Shown: positions 9,261 to 17,928 of the stretch, piece by piece
Position numbering within the stretch: the stretch's first letter is position 1
Layout of the letters: each line of letters opens with the position of its first letter
Assembly: GCF_014696315.1 (NCBI RefSeq)
Contig: NZ_JACJPX010000037.1
Span: 1-64,000, forward strand
Direction: 5' to 3'
Source of the DNA: Calothrix membranacea FACHB-236
Lineage (GTDB): Bacteria; Cyanobacteriota; Cyanobacteriia; Cyanobacteriales; Nostocaceae
Length of the DNA stretch: 64,000 bases
Notes under the pieces: generated by a model
What the model was told of the DNA's origin: nothing
The model's database searches: none
What the model saw: the letters and a program-made list of their open reading frames with translations, nothing else
Translations under genes and position numbers: made by a program

Positions 9261-9692
9261 ATGACATATACCATGCACGACGCTTTAGAAGTAGCAAAAT
9301 TGGCTACTGCTGATATTGAGGCTTGGCTGCGCTCTCAACCAGAAACCATTGATATTATTAATGTTGAGGATGATCCTCAGTTTCAATGCAGAGATATTGA
9401 CCTCATCTGGACAAGGCACAATGACGAAACCTTAATTGAGATTAAAGGCGACAGATGGAATAAAACCCGTAATCTGTTTTTTGAAACCCACAGCAATTTA
9501 GAGAAAGGAACTCCTGGCTGCTTCTTGTACACTGAGGCAGACTGGCTTTTTTACTATTTTGTCAACACTCGTCAACTGTACAAACTACCAATGCCTAAAA
9601 CACGGGAGTGGTTTTTAATCACTATGCGACGTTTTCAGGAACGTTCAACTAAAACGCCTGTGGGAAGTAACTATTACACAACCGTGGGATGA
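9261..9692 (+). CDS. PD-(D/E)XK-like hypothetical protein, probably truncated by a stop
   Basis: 143 residues from the ATG at 9261, which has GGAGGAG just upstream; an upstream in-frame TTG at 9240 is less likely. The core D-I-D-L-I-W followed by L-I-E-I-K-G-D-R-W has the D...ExK spacing of restriction-endonuclease-like folds, so a DNA- or RNA-cleaving or repair role is possible. The evidence is only the motif. The reading frame meets TGA at 9690-9692, but translation beyond it continues sensibly (LVPIAVVMLEVPGVKMEQL) to TAG at 9750-9752. The TGA may therefore be a recent Arg CGA-to-TGA change that removed about 20 C-terminal residues. Confidence 0.6.
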   Translation: MTYTMHDALEVAKLATADIEAWLRSQPETIDIINVEDDPQFQCRDIDLIWTRHNDETLIEIKGDRWNKTRNLFFETHSNLEKGTPGCFLYTEADWLFYYFVNTRQLYKLPMPKTREWFLITMRRFQERSTKTPVGSNYYTTVG

Positions 9693-9805
9693 CTCGTGCC
9701 GATTGCGGTAGTCATGCTGGAAGTACCAGGAGTAAAAATGGAGCAGCTATAGCGAGTGCGATCGCTCAAATACCAATTTTGTATAAATTAACACATATAT
9801 TTAAG

Positions 9806-10213
9806 ATGACGCATAATATTTCAGACAAAGATATAGAGTTATTAATCATTGGTAAATGGCCATATGAATATCAAGGTTTTTCATACCATACAGAATTTAA
9901 AAGGAATTTTACTTATGAATTAACTGTCAAAGGAGATAACCTAATTACACGGTTATTAATGGGTTTCTTAAGTCAAACATTTTATGGACGCTGGTATGTC
10001 AAGGATAGTACAGTGTATCTCATGGATAACCAAATAGCGAATTCGTTATTAAATTCAGATTCGATAGTAGATAAAATATTAGTTGGTGGAATGTTCTCTA
10101 ATTTTTTTGCTATTCAAAAGCCTGACAAATTGGAGATATTTTCAATTGATAAAAAACATATGTCTATTAAAATGAAAATAAATTCCTACTTAATTATTTT
10201 CCGTGAAAAGTAA
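9806..10213 (+). CDS. Hypothetical protein
   Basis: The start MTHNISDKDIELLIIG at 9806 gives about 135 residues. The open frame extends upstream to 9689, but that part reads through the tail of the previous gene and is low in protein-like content. The sequence is a mix of short beta-like segments with aromatic residues (KWPYEYQGFSYHTEF, YGRWYVKDSTVYLMD) reminiscent of small lipocalin-like or sensor domains, with no export signal. I do not recognise the family. Base composition is AT-richer than the neighbouring PD-(D/E)XK-like gene. Confidence 0.5.
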   Translation: MTHNISDKDIELLIIGKWPYEYQGFSYHTEFKRNFTYELTVKGDNLITRLLMGFLSQTFYGRWYVKDSTVYLMDNQIANSLLNSDSIVDKILVGGMFSNFFAIQKPDKLEIFSIDKKHMSIKMKINSYLIIFREK

Positions 10214-10237
10214 AGTAACGCACGCAAAGGCTGATAA

Positions 10238-10268
10238 ATGGTGCGTTAGCAATAGCGTAACGCACCAT
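10238..10268. repeat. Perfect palindromic hairpin between convergent genes
   Basis: ATGGTGCGTTA (10238-10248) and TAACGCACCAT (10258-10268) are perfect 11-bp inverted arms with a 9-nt loop. It sits between the convergent genes ending at 10213 and 10326. It resembles dispersed palindromes found between cyanobacterial genes and could act as a two-way transcription terminator, although it lacks a strong T-run. Confidence 0.6.
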
Positions 10269-10325
10269 ACGCGACCTTCAAAATCAAATATGATTCCTAT
10301 ACTCTGTAATAATAGTTGCAAAATT

Positions 10326-11060
10326 TTACTGATTTTTCAAATCACTAGCCTTCAGTATTGTCATAGTTGCTTGGGAAGATAAACCAACACAAGCTGCTAG
10401 TTCTTCTAATGCTAGGCGTTCGCGTGCGTTTGTATTTAACATTTCCGTTGCAGCTGCAACATAGTCAGGATTCGCCAAGCTAATCTGATGGGGAACAGTG
10501 ACTTGGGGATTTAAACTAGCAATCCGCTCAGTTTTTGCTCCCGCAACAACAAGCTGTTGCATTTTATAGGCGGCAATTTTCGTAGCTTGTTGGGCTTGTA
10601 AGTAAGCCAGATAGTATTGTAAAACGGCTAAGCGTTTTTGCTGTTTGGCTTCGTGCCAACGAGCTTCTCTTAGGGGTAATTCTTGAATAATGTTCAACAA
10701 TTTAATGGGATCAAATGTCAATGCGATCCCAAAACTACGTTCGCTCTCAGATAATATCTCAGGCAAGTTGTAATTAGTTGTGGTTTGTGATGGTGATAAT
10801 TCCACACTCAAAACATCGGTGAAAGCACGCCATCCTGTTGCCGCTTTTGCCTCTTGTACTTGCGAAGACTGACGCTGCGCGATCGCCACTAACTGCTCAA
10901 TAATTTTCAAATCGCGATCGCTAATTTCAGTCTGAAGCGTTTGAGGTTGATCATTATTCAGCTGTTTGTTTTCTGATAACGCTGGTAAAGGCAAACTCAT
11001 CAGCATTATCAAAAGCACAATCTTCCCACTATACTGGCAGATTTTCGATGCATAACTCAT
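10326..11060 (-). CDS. Exported helical protein of unknown function
   Basis: 244 residues with a signal peptide (S-G-K-I-V-L-L-I-M-L-M-S-L-P-L-P-A-L-S). The mature region is largely helical: I-S-D-R-D-L-K-I-I-E-Q-L near residue 46, then R-E-A-R-W-H-E-A-K-Q-Q-K-R-L-A-V-L-Q-Y-Y near residue 130, and several Ala/Gln-rich coiled-coil-like stretches. This recalls one hairpin of TolC-like outer-membrane efflux proteins, but the length is about half of that family and no beta-barrel strands are evident, so I do not assign it. It is the next gene downstream of the acylase on the same strand, 22 bp away, and probably co-transcribed with it. Confidence 0.6.
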   Translation of the reverse strand: MSYASKICQYSGKIVLLIMLMSLPLPALSENKQLNNDQPQTLQTEISDRDLKIIEQLVAIAQRQSSQVQEAKAATGWRAFTDVLSVELSPSQTTTNYNLPEILSESERSFGIALTFDPIKLLNIIQELPLREARWHEAKQQKRLAVLQYYLAYLQAQQATKIAAYKMQQLVVAGAKTERIASLNPQVTVPHQISLANPDYVAAATEMLNTNARERLALEELAACVGLSSQATMTILKASDLKNQ

Positions 11061-11082
11061 AGTCTATAACTGGGCGAAGCTC

Positions 11083-13164
11083 TTAAAAAGTTTTGCGTTC
11101 CTCCAGATTTGCTAATATCTCTGGACGAGTTCGCCAAACAGGACGCAGTTGCTTACGTGCAAATAGCGGCAGCTGATCGGTAATGTGGGGTGAACCAGGT
11201 TGACTAGCATTACCGTAACTAAGCAAAGCCATTGCTTTAACTGGTTGCGAGAACTCAATAGCTGCAACATAACTATCCCCAGCTACCGCTTGAAAGCGTT
11301 CATCCTTAGCGGGAGCAAAATTGAGGACACGGAATATACCTTGATCCCCATCACCACCATTGGCAGGTAAATCTAAGTTACCGCTACGCACACGGAAAAC
11401 TTCACCCCAAGCTACATCTAACTTCCCATAAGCTTTTTCGACTTTTGTTGCTGCTATTTGTAAGGCTTTTGCTGCACTTTCTGGATCTTTTAAACCATCG
11501 GGTGTGCTACGAGGAGATTTTTCACTCCAAGGAATAGTAAAGATTTCGTCGTCAGGCATTTCTTGCCACCAAAAGGAAAACAACACTGCACCACGGCTAT
11601 CAGCATCAGCATTGCGATCCCAAGCAGCCAAAATATTAGCAGCACGACGAGTTAATTCATTACCTGATTTTTGGGCAGCAGGAATCAAATCATCAAGGAT
11701 ACGTTCTGCAAGTTCCATTTTTGTAGAATGCTTATACTGAATCATTTCCGCAAAGGAAATTTTGTCATCTTCAGCTAGCATCCTGGCAGAACGTTGAGCG
11801 CGGAAATACATTTCTCCTCGTGGAGCCATATAAGCAGAGTAATCATCAGCTTTGATAGCAGATGGAAAAGTAGTTGTCCAAGGTGGGTCATTGGCATTTT
11901 GCAACCAACCACTAGGAGGGTCAATCACACGTGGTAAATCCTCATATGGATGCATTTTTGTCCATAAAGTTTTGGATGTATCACCAGGAATTAAGGCTTG
12001 CCAATATTGAAAGTCTCCTTGATCCCGAACCGGTACTAAGCCATTAAATAGGTGCATGATATGCCCTTGTCGGTCTGCATACATGACAGTAAACATTGGC
12101 AGTTGCAAACGTTGTAGTACTTTTTGGAATTGGTCGAAGTTTTGGGAAGCTGCCATATCCCACCATTGTTCCAACACCCGAGGACGATCTAAACCAACAA
12201 CCCGTAGTGCCACAGCTTTACCCGCTTTTTCCTGCACTACTGCACCGTGGACAGAACTTTTGACCAAGAAGGGTTGTTCAACGAGGGAGCCGTTTTTTTG
12301 TTTAACCTTTAACAAGAAATTTTCTGTGGTGAAAGGATGGACTTTGCCATCTAAAAAATAACCACCATCAGCTAACTTCAACTCATACAGATCCCAACCA
12401 TCATGAGTATTGACGGTATGAGTCCAGCCTAAATTATCGTTAAAGGCGATCGCTAAAACTGGAATCCCTACCAAGGCAGATCCATAAGCATTCATCCCTG
12501 GAGCAGTCACTTGTGCTTCATACCAGACAAATAAATCTGACCATAACAAGTGAGGGTTTGCCAGCAACATCGCCTTACCAGTGGCAGAATGTTTCGGTGC
12601 GATCGCCCATCCGTTAGAACCGGCTTTCGGTTGAGTTTGAGTATTATCTGCTACTTGCTCTTGGTTAACAATAAAAGTAAAGTACAGCACTCTTTGCAAG
12701 TGTGCCAATACATCCTCTGGCTTTACAGGTAATACTATTTCTACTTGATCATCAATTAAATCAGGATGTGCTTTTCCATAAGCATTGATCCCACTAGCAA
12801 AAGCATCTATATAACCACGAAAAGCTGGACTTTGTGCCTGATACCAAGAATTAGCACGATTGGGTACTCCCATCGTCAGTACCCATTTATCAGACTCTAA
12901 ATAATCTTCTCCCCAGTACTCGGCTGCTTTTCCCCTGGCTTGACCATAAAGGCGCAATAGTAAGTTAGCGTGACTTTGCATCTGCGCCCAACCAAACGCC
13001 TGAAAAGCACTTTGAACATCTTGACCATATATATGCGGTATACCATAGGTATCCCACAATATTTCTGTAGTTCTCGGAGCAGTTGCAAAACTGTTATTGC
13101 CCAAAACTACAATCAAAATTGCACTGAGGATAAAAGCTAAAAATCTCGACAATTTTCTTTTCAT
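11083..13164 (-). CDS. Ntn-hydrolase acylase, penicillin-amidase (S45) family, AiiC/PvdQ-like
   Basis: About 693 residues from M at 13164 (MKRKLSRFL), which heads a signal peptide ending near N-S-F-A-T-A. An upstream Met at 13251 would add a Ser/Pro-rich stretch that is really intergenic repeat. The alpha chain contains ILWDTYGIPHIYG. The nucleophile is the Ser of GSNGWAIAP near residue 182, followed by ANPHLLW, and the beta chain has NTHDGWDLYEL. Enzymes of this family self-cleave and hydrolyse amides: AHL acylase AiiC in Anabaena, or PvdQ, which strips the fatty acid from pyoverdine precursors. The gene lies just downstream of exbBD, so a role in acyl-siderophore or signal turnover is possible but inferred. 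The substrate cannot be read from sequence. Confidence 0.85.
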   Translation of the reverse strand: MKRKLSRFLAFILSAILIVVLGNNSFATAPRTTEILWDTYGIPHIYGQDVQSAFQAFGWAQMQSHANLLLRLYGQARGKAAEYWGEDYLESDKWVLTMGVPNRANSWYQAQSPAFRGYIDAFASGINAYGKAHPDLIDDQVEIVLPVKPEDVLAHLQRVLYFTFIVNQEQVADNTQTQPKAGSNGWAIAPKHSATGKAMLLANPHLLWSDLFVWYEAQVTAPGMNAYGSALVGIPVLAIAFNDNLGWTHTVNTHDGWDLYELKLADGGYFLDGKVHPFTTENFLLKVKQKNGSLVEQPFLVKSSVHGAVVQEKAGKAVALRVVGLDRPRVLEQWWDMAASQNFDQFQKVLQRLQLPMFTVMYADRQGHIMHLFNGLVPVRDQGDFQYWQALIPGDTSKTLWTKMHPYEDLPRVIDPPSGWLQNANDPPWTTTFPSAIKADDYSAYMAPRGEMYFRAQRSARMLAEDDKISFAEMIQYKHSTKMELAERILDDLIPAAQKSGNELTRRAANILAAWDRNADADSRGAVLFSFWWQEMPDDEIFTIPWSEKSPRSTPDGLKDPESAAKALQIAATKVEKAYGKLDVAWGEVFRVRSGNLDLPANGGDGDQGIFRVLNFAPAKDERFQAVAGDSYVAAIEFSQPVKAMALLSYGNASQPGSPHITDQLPLFARKQLRPVWRTRPEILANLEERKTF

Positions 13165-13280
13165 GGGGATTGGGGACTGGGGAGATGAGGGGGATGAAGG
13201 AGATAAAGGGGATGAGGAAGTAGAGGAGAAATTCTTGATCCCCATTACCAATTACCAATTACCAAACTCCAAACCCCCAA
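13165..13280. repeat. Low-complexity short repeats between exbD and the acylase
   Basis: Consists of GGGGAGATGAGGGGGATGAAGG-type purine repeats (about 13165-13230) and CCAATTA(CC) heptads (13247-13268). This kind of repeat spreads between cyanobacterial genes. It creates a spurious N-terminal extension of the acylase frame. Confidence 0.6.
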
Positions 13281-13706
13281 CTAAGGCTTTTGAGTTGCAA
13301 TAGCTAACCTTGCACCTTTAACCTGACGGACTTGATCCATAACTGTGACAATCTGACCATGTTCAACTTTGCGATCGGCGTTAATTACAACAATAGTTTC
13401 TGGAGTAGAACCCACTAAAGCGCGTAGCTGTTCGGTTAAGACATCAACTGTTGTCGGTTTTTTATTCAAGCTAATTTCGCCGTTGGATTCGACTGTCACT
13501 GTAATTTTGGTGGGAACTTGTGACTGTTGGGAAGTTGCAGCTTGAGGTAAGTTGACGGGTAATCCCTCTTGGCGTGTAAGAAAAAGGGTAGACATGATGA
13601 AAAACGTCAAAATAGCGAAGATGACATCAATCATCGGCACGATATTAATTTGTGCAGGTATATCTGGATCATCTTGTAGACGCATAGACTTTGTCTCCTC
13701 GTTCAT
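13281..13706 (-). CDS. exbD: ExbD/TolR biopolymer transport protein
   Basis: 141 residues. A short cytoplasmic start (M-R-L-Q-D-D-P-D-I-P-A-Q-I-N-I-V-P) is followed by one transmembrane helix at about 24-44 with the essential Asp of the family in I-V-P-M-I-D-V-I-F-A-I-L-T-F-F. A periplasmic domain follows with the typical end VVINADRKVEHGQIVTVMD. ExbD with ExbB uses proton flow across the inner membrane to energise TonB. The start overlaps the end of exbB by 38 bp, or 17 bp if Met8 is used, so the two are translationally coupled. With tonB divergent beside them, this is a full TonB system for siderophore import. Confidence 0.9.
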   Translation of the reverse strand: MNEETKSMRLQDDPDIPAQINIVPMIDVIFAILTFFIMSTLFLTRQEGLPVNLPQAATSQQSQVPTKITVTVESNGEISLNKKPTTVDVLTEQLRALVGSTPETIVVINADRKVEHGQIVTVMDQVRQVKGARLAIATQKP

Positions 13707-14322
13707 AACGACGGCGATACAATAGTTCTAATTGCCCGCCATATTCTTGAATCAAGCCAGTTTGACGTTGAGCTAATCCGCGGAAAGAATTAGCAAAGAA
13801 TAGGGTGAAAATTGCCACAATTAAGCCGGAAGCTGTGGAAACAAGCGCTTCACTAATCCCTGATGTCACACCTGCGGTTTTTGTCCCACCGACATCACCA
13901 AGATTGAGGGAAGCGAATGAAACAATCAAACCCAGTACTGTACCTAACAATCCAAATAGAGGTGAAAGTCCAATAATTGTGTCAAAGATAGTGTTGAAAC
14001 GTTTGATAATCGGCAGTTCGGCTTGTGCTTCACTTTCTAGCGCTAACCGAAACTCTTCTGGAGTCGGTTCTTCCAATTCCAAGGCTGCAAGGAAAATCCG
14101 GGGAATCGGTAAATTTGCATTCTGACGGGACTTTTCAATGGCTCCCACCACATTATCCATCCGATAGAGATTAAGAATCTCTCGTACTACCTTGGCTTGG
14201 CGAGTATTGACTCGATACCAAAACCGCACACGCTCAACAATCAAAGCTAGTGCCACAACAGAGAACGCAAGCAGGGGCCACATTACCACGCCACCTGCGG
14301 CAAATAAGTTTTTTATCCCCAT
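13669..14322 (-). CDS. exbB: ExbB/TolQ/MotA-type proton channel protein
   Basis: 217 residues with three transmembrane helices (about 7-30, 118-140 and 158-180). The conserved core reads TIIGLSPLFGLLGTVLGLI, then a Gly/Ala/Thr-rich segment T-S-G-I-S-E-A-L-V-S-T-A-S-G-L. These are hallmarks of ExbB, the pentameric part of the TonB motor. AAGGA precedes the ATG. It is the first gene of the exbB-exbD pair, divergent from tonB across about 300 bp, and the acylase follows on the same strand. Confidence 0.9.
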   Translation of the reverse strand: MGIKNLFAAGGVVMWPLLAFSVVALALIVERVRFWYRVNTRQAKVVREILNLYRMDNVVGAIEKSRQNANLPIPRIFLAALELEEPTPEEFRLALESEAQAELPIIKRFNTIFDTIIGLSPLFGLLGTVLGLIVSFASLNLGDVGGTKTAGVTSGISEALVSTASGLIVAIFTLFFANSFRGLAQRQTGLIQEYGGQLELLYRRRYERGDKVYASTR

Positions 14323-14626
14323 AAATCCTTTAGTTCAATTTCAATGGATATGCTGATGCCGTCAGTTTCCAGTGGAGTTGATATATACTCTCAACTGAGA
14401 ATTATATAGTACTGCGAATACTTCTCAACTTTGTGTGAAAATATAATGACAGTAAATTAGTAAAATATTCAAGTAGAAGTCATGCAATTGCTTTTAGTTT
14501 ATAGTTTTTCGTCACTATCACTTGAAAAACTTACGCAAAAGTAATGTCAGAATATTTATAGATATTGATTGACTTTTGCACCATGACACTTTAACCTTTT
14601 TAGTGAGAATAGATGGCAATATACTT
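14323..14626. promoter_or_regulatory. Divergent promoter region between exbB and tonB
   Basis: About 300 AT-rich bp with no gene. The octamer TCTCAACT occurs near 14391 and 14421, and TGAGAA...TTCTCA arms (near 14397 and 14420) form a loose inverted repeat. TGAGAAT resembles half of a Fur box, as expected for an iron-uptake promoter, but the second half is poor. The ACTTACGCA-type repeat near 14530 also lies here. Fur control is inferred from the kind of genes, not shown. Confidence 0.3.
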
Positions 14627-16312
14627 ATGAGCTTCTCCGGCACTACTTTCGAGCAGCGCGAGAAAGAGACAAAGGCGCTTAAAGGTTTTCTGGTTTTCAG
14701 TCTAATAGGTTCCCTCGGCTTTCATGTAGCGGTACTCGCTTCTGGGATTGGTAATTACTTCTCCAGAGTCTCCCCAGTTGAAGAGGAACCAATCGAGATC
14801 GCAATTCTCGATACCCCAGAAGATAACAAGTTAGAGGCAGAACCAAAGCCGGAGCAGTCTCCCCAAAAGCCTGAAGTTAAAGAAAAAACAGAGGTTCTGA
14901 CAAGTTCACCTGTCAAACCAGAGAACCAGGTAAATCCAGTTCCACTTCCTGCCAAAGTGGAATTACCACCTAAGCAACCTGTTGTCCTAGAACCACCCAT
15001 CGAAAAGTTGGTTGAAAATTTGCGGAAACCTGTCGAGCCAATCAAACCTCAAATTCAGCCAGTCAAACCAGAAACAAATGTAGCCCAGAAGCCTGTTGAT
15101 CCAGTTCCGACAAAACCTGTTGCTTTAGCTAACACAAATCCTACAAATTCTAGTACTTCCAGTAGTAATTTACGCGATACCTTACGAGGTATTAGAGACT
15201 CTCAAAGCAGTCAATCAGTTGCTAATAGTAACAACAGCAGTTCCACAACACCAGGCAATAGCACACCAGCTGGCGGTGGTGGCGGTGGTGGTACATCAGT
15301 CTTAACTGGTAACGGAATTGGCAGTGTTGGCGGTACTGGTACTGGTACTGGTACTGGTACTGGTAACGGTTCTGGTGTTGGTAGCGGTACAGGTTCAGGC
15401 ATTGGCAGTGGTAACGGTTCCGGTATCGGTAGCGGTAACGGTTTTGGTGTCGGTAGCGGCAACGATGGTAATGGTGGACAAAGAATAGCGACTACATCCA
15501 CCACCCCAAAATTACCCAGTAGTGGTGATGGAGAAGGCAGTTCACGAGGTGATGGTGGTGGTCGGGCAGCTTGTGAAGAATGTAATGTTAAATACTCCGA
15601 AAGAGCCAGGCGGCGTAAGGCAGAAGGAAGAGTTGCTGTAGCTGTTGATACTGATGCTAATGGGAAAGTTACTAATGTCAGACTGATTGGTTCTAGTGGT
15701 GATAGAGACTTAGATGAAGAACATCTCCGCCAAGCCCGTAACTGGAAACTCAAGCCCTCCCAAAGTGGTAGACAAGGAGTGCAAATAGCTACAGAGTATG
15801 CAATACAAGGTTCCCGTCGCCACAACCAAGTCAGGAAGCAGCAGCAGGATCGTGAAGAACGTCAAAGACAACGGGAAATAGCAGCAGCTTCTTCAAATAA
15901 CAACTCTGGTGGAGAAAGTCCAAGGCGCAGGCGGCGTATAGAAGCTGCTGTTTCTGGGGGTAACGATGTTCCTGTAACATCAACAAGACAAAGGGAGCAA
16001 AATTCTAGCAGCAGTACCGAATCAAGAGTTAGCCGGAGATTGCGGCGCACCAATACCGCAGAAGCAACGCCTACAAGGGTGCGAAGTGCTGAGGGCGAAA
16101 ATTCCCTGAGTAATCGCCTGCGTCGCAGACAACGGGAAGTTACAGCCGATGTCAGAACATCAGGTGAAGCACCGCAACGTCTGAGAAGACGGCGACGGTC
16201 TGTGCAACCATCTTCACAACCATTAGATAGTGCTAGTCGTTTGCGAAATGCTCTGCGTCGGAGCAGTCAGCCTGCTCCTGTGGCTGCACCCAGTCCAAAT
16301 GTCTCACCTTAA
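14627..16312 (+). CDS. tonB: TonB family protein with Gly/Ser repeats and Arg-rich C-terminal tail
   Basis: 561 residues from M at 14627 (MSFSGTTFEQ); an upstream TTG at 14576 is possible but less likely. One membrane anchor at about residues 22-44 (G-F-L-V-F-S-L-I-G-S-L-G-F-H-V) includes the His typical of TonB anchors. A Pro/Glu/Lys-rich periplasmic spacer follows at about 55-170, then a Gly/Ser/Thr region with hexamer repeats encoded by (GGTACT)5 at 15332-15361. The TonB C-terminal domain lies at about 315-390 (G-R-V-A-V-A-V-D-T-D-A-N-G-K-V and D-L-D-E-E-H-L-R-Q-A-R-N-W-K). TonB carries the energy of ExbBD to outer-membrane receptors. Odd: about 165 residues of Arg/Ser-rich tail follow the domain that normally ends the protein. 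Confidence 0.85.
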   Translation: MSFSGTTFEQREKETKALKGFLVFSLIGSLGFHVAVLASGIGNYFSRVSPVEEEPIEIAILDTPEDNKLEAEPKPEQSPQKPEVKEKTEVLTSSPVKPENQVNPVPLPAKVELPPKQPVVLEPPIEKLVENLRKPVEPIKPQIQPVKPETNVAQKPVDPVPTKPVALANTNPTNSSTSSSNLRDTLRGIRDSQSSQSVANSNNSSSTTPGNSTPAGGGGGGGTSVLTGNGIGSVGGTGTGTGTGTGNGSGVGSGTGSGIGSGNGSGIGSGNGFGVGSGNDGNGGQRIATTSTTPKLPSSGDGEGSSRGDGGGRAACEECNVKYSERARRRKAEGRVAVAVDTDANGKVTNVRLIGSSGDRDLDEEHLRQARNWKLKPSQSGRQGVQIATEYAIQGSRRHNQVRKQQQDREERQRQREIAAASSNNNSGGESPRRRRRIEAAVSGGNDVPVTSTRQREQNSSSSTESRVSRRLRRTNTAEATPTRVRSAEGENSLSNRLRRRQREVTADVRTSGEAPQRLRRRRRSVQPSSQPLDSASRLRNALRRSSQPAPVAAPSPNVSP

Positions 16313-16951
16313 GGTTATTCAGAATCAGACGGACGGCTCAACTTAATTCACCTCATGTTGGCGATCAACTACAATTTGTTGCTCGTCAACAATTGTGTAA
16401 TTTGGAGGAGTGCAAAGCATTTTAAATATCCTAATTCTATGAGAAAAATGCTCAATTAAGATGTTGAATTTGCAAATGTCAGTAAATCGCAAAGTTTTTT
16501 CCAATAGAGCGATCGCCAATATTTTGTAACTTGAGAGGCTTTGTTGCAGAACTATCTTAACCCGTAGGCTGGAAGAAATTACTTTTACTTATAGCCCGCT
16601 TGTTTCAGACTGGGAAAAACCAATCGCTGAAAGCATGAGCGGAGCTTTACTTTTCAGGTTTTGGCTACAAATTTTAGTTTCTATTAGAAAATAAAAGCTC
16701 AAAGCTTGATTAGATAAAAGTTCCAGTGTTTCGCTACGATTATTGTTTCCGGAAGAGACAGAACAGGGATAGTTAAGCAACTTTCAACGACTGCGAATCC
16801 AATGGAATATAAATACATTTAACAATTCCATATTTGCGCTCAAAAACTTGAATTAGAAAAGCTAACATTTGGAGGTTTAGAATTAACTGAATTTGATGAT
16901 AATGATGAGGAACAATTTTTATTTAGGTAATAGCATAGCTAATTCCATGTA
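16313..16951. other. Gene-poor interval with a gene remnant before the IS66 element
   Basis: About 640 bp without an intact gene. The last part (about 16820-16930) is open without a start codon and reads as an acidic C-terminus (...LTFGGLELTEFDDNDEEQ..., ending at TAA 16928-16930). It may be the 3' end of a lost gene that once preceded the thioesterase by about 20 bp. A 63-codon frame on the minus strand at 16589-16780 has no recognisable content. I see no terminator after tonB. Confidence 0.35.
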
Positions 16952-16959
16952 ATGAAAAC
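16952..16959. repeat. Left 8-bp target-site duplication of the IS66 element
   Basis: ATGAAAAC immediately before the left end of the element; the same octamer follows the right end at 18508-18515. IS66-family elements usually make 8-bp duplications. Before insertion this octamer was the start codon region of the thioesterase gene. Confidence 0.85.
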
Positions 16960-17019
16960 GTAAGGATTCAGGTGGCAGAGTATTGACAAAGGGATCACTT
17001 GAGGAGGAGTATCACAGAT

Positions 17020-17928
17020 ATGAACCAAAACCTGCCTCAAGATTTAGACCGAGAAAGCTTGAACCAGTTATCGAATCAAGAACTGGTAGAGATAATCATT
17101 GAGCAGAGCAAGGTAATACGTGAATTAAAGAAAACAGTATTAGAACTACAGCAAGAAGTAGAACGGTTAAAAGTCAGCAGAGATTTAGACAGCAAAACCT
17201 CATCTAAGCCCCTATCAGGGGACATCCTCAAAAAGAGCGAAAACAAAAAAGCATTGCCCCAAGAGGAATCAAATCATCCCAAAAGAAAACCAGGTGGACA
17301 GCCAGGGCATCCAGGAAAAACGCGTAAGGGTTTTGGAAGAGTAGATCGTTGTGAAATTTTGCGTCCTACGGATTGTGTTTACTGTGGTCAAAAAGCATTT
17401 GCGACCTTAGCAGTAAAAGTAGAAAAGCACTGTGTAGCGCAATTAGTGGAACGTCCAATAGAAGTAGTGGAGTATCAACGCCATACCTGTGTGTGTGAGT
17501 GCTGTGGAAATGTACAAACTTCCCAGTGGCCAGAAGATATTATTCCAGGACAAGATTTAGGAATCTCTTTACAGGCATTTTTAGGATGGGCAAATAATTA
17601 TGCACATATGCCCTATGAAAAACAGCAGGAAATGTTGTGGGAATTGGGTCAAATTGAAATTGGTCTAGGTACTTTAGTCGCTACGAATGAACGGATTAAC
17701 CAAGCCATTGAACCCAGCATTATAGAATTAAGTAATTGGGTAAAACAGATCCAACCTAACATTCATGTGGATGAAACACCTTGGTCTGTCAAGGGAGTTA
17801 AAGAATGGTTGTGGGTAGTTGCCAATTCTGAGTTTTGCCTGTTTACTGCGGCTGACACTCGTTCCAGAGCAGAACTAGAAGCCATTTTAGGAGCTGAATA
17901 TACAGGGGTAATTAGCAGCGATGAATGA
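17020..17928 (+). pseudogene. IS66 transposase, N-terminal part before the frameshift
   Basis: About 302 residues from ATG 17020, preceded by GAGGAGGAG. An N-terminal leucine-zipper-like coiled coil (S-N-Q-E-L-V-E-I-I-I-E-Q-S-K-V) is followed by K-R-K-P-G-G-Q-P-G-H-P-G, typical of IS66. A zinc-binding region (V-Y-C-G-Q and C-V-C-E-C-C-G) comes next, then the start of the catalytic core with the first Asp in HVDETPW. The frame stops at 17926-17928 (I-S-S-D-E-stop), where intact relatives continue into D-x-x-x-V-Y-N-G-Y. The rest of the protein is in the next frame from 17921. Confidence 0.85.

Noticed and set aside
9689-9805. Extension of the 9806 gene back to the ATG at 9689
   Set aside because: The extra 39 residues read the out-of-frame tail of the PD-(D/E)XK-like gene and have no conserved pattern; the later ATG is a better start.
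16589-16780. 63-codon leftward frame between tonB and the IS66 element
   Set aside because: No start signal, no family likeness and composition like the surrounding non-coding DNA.
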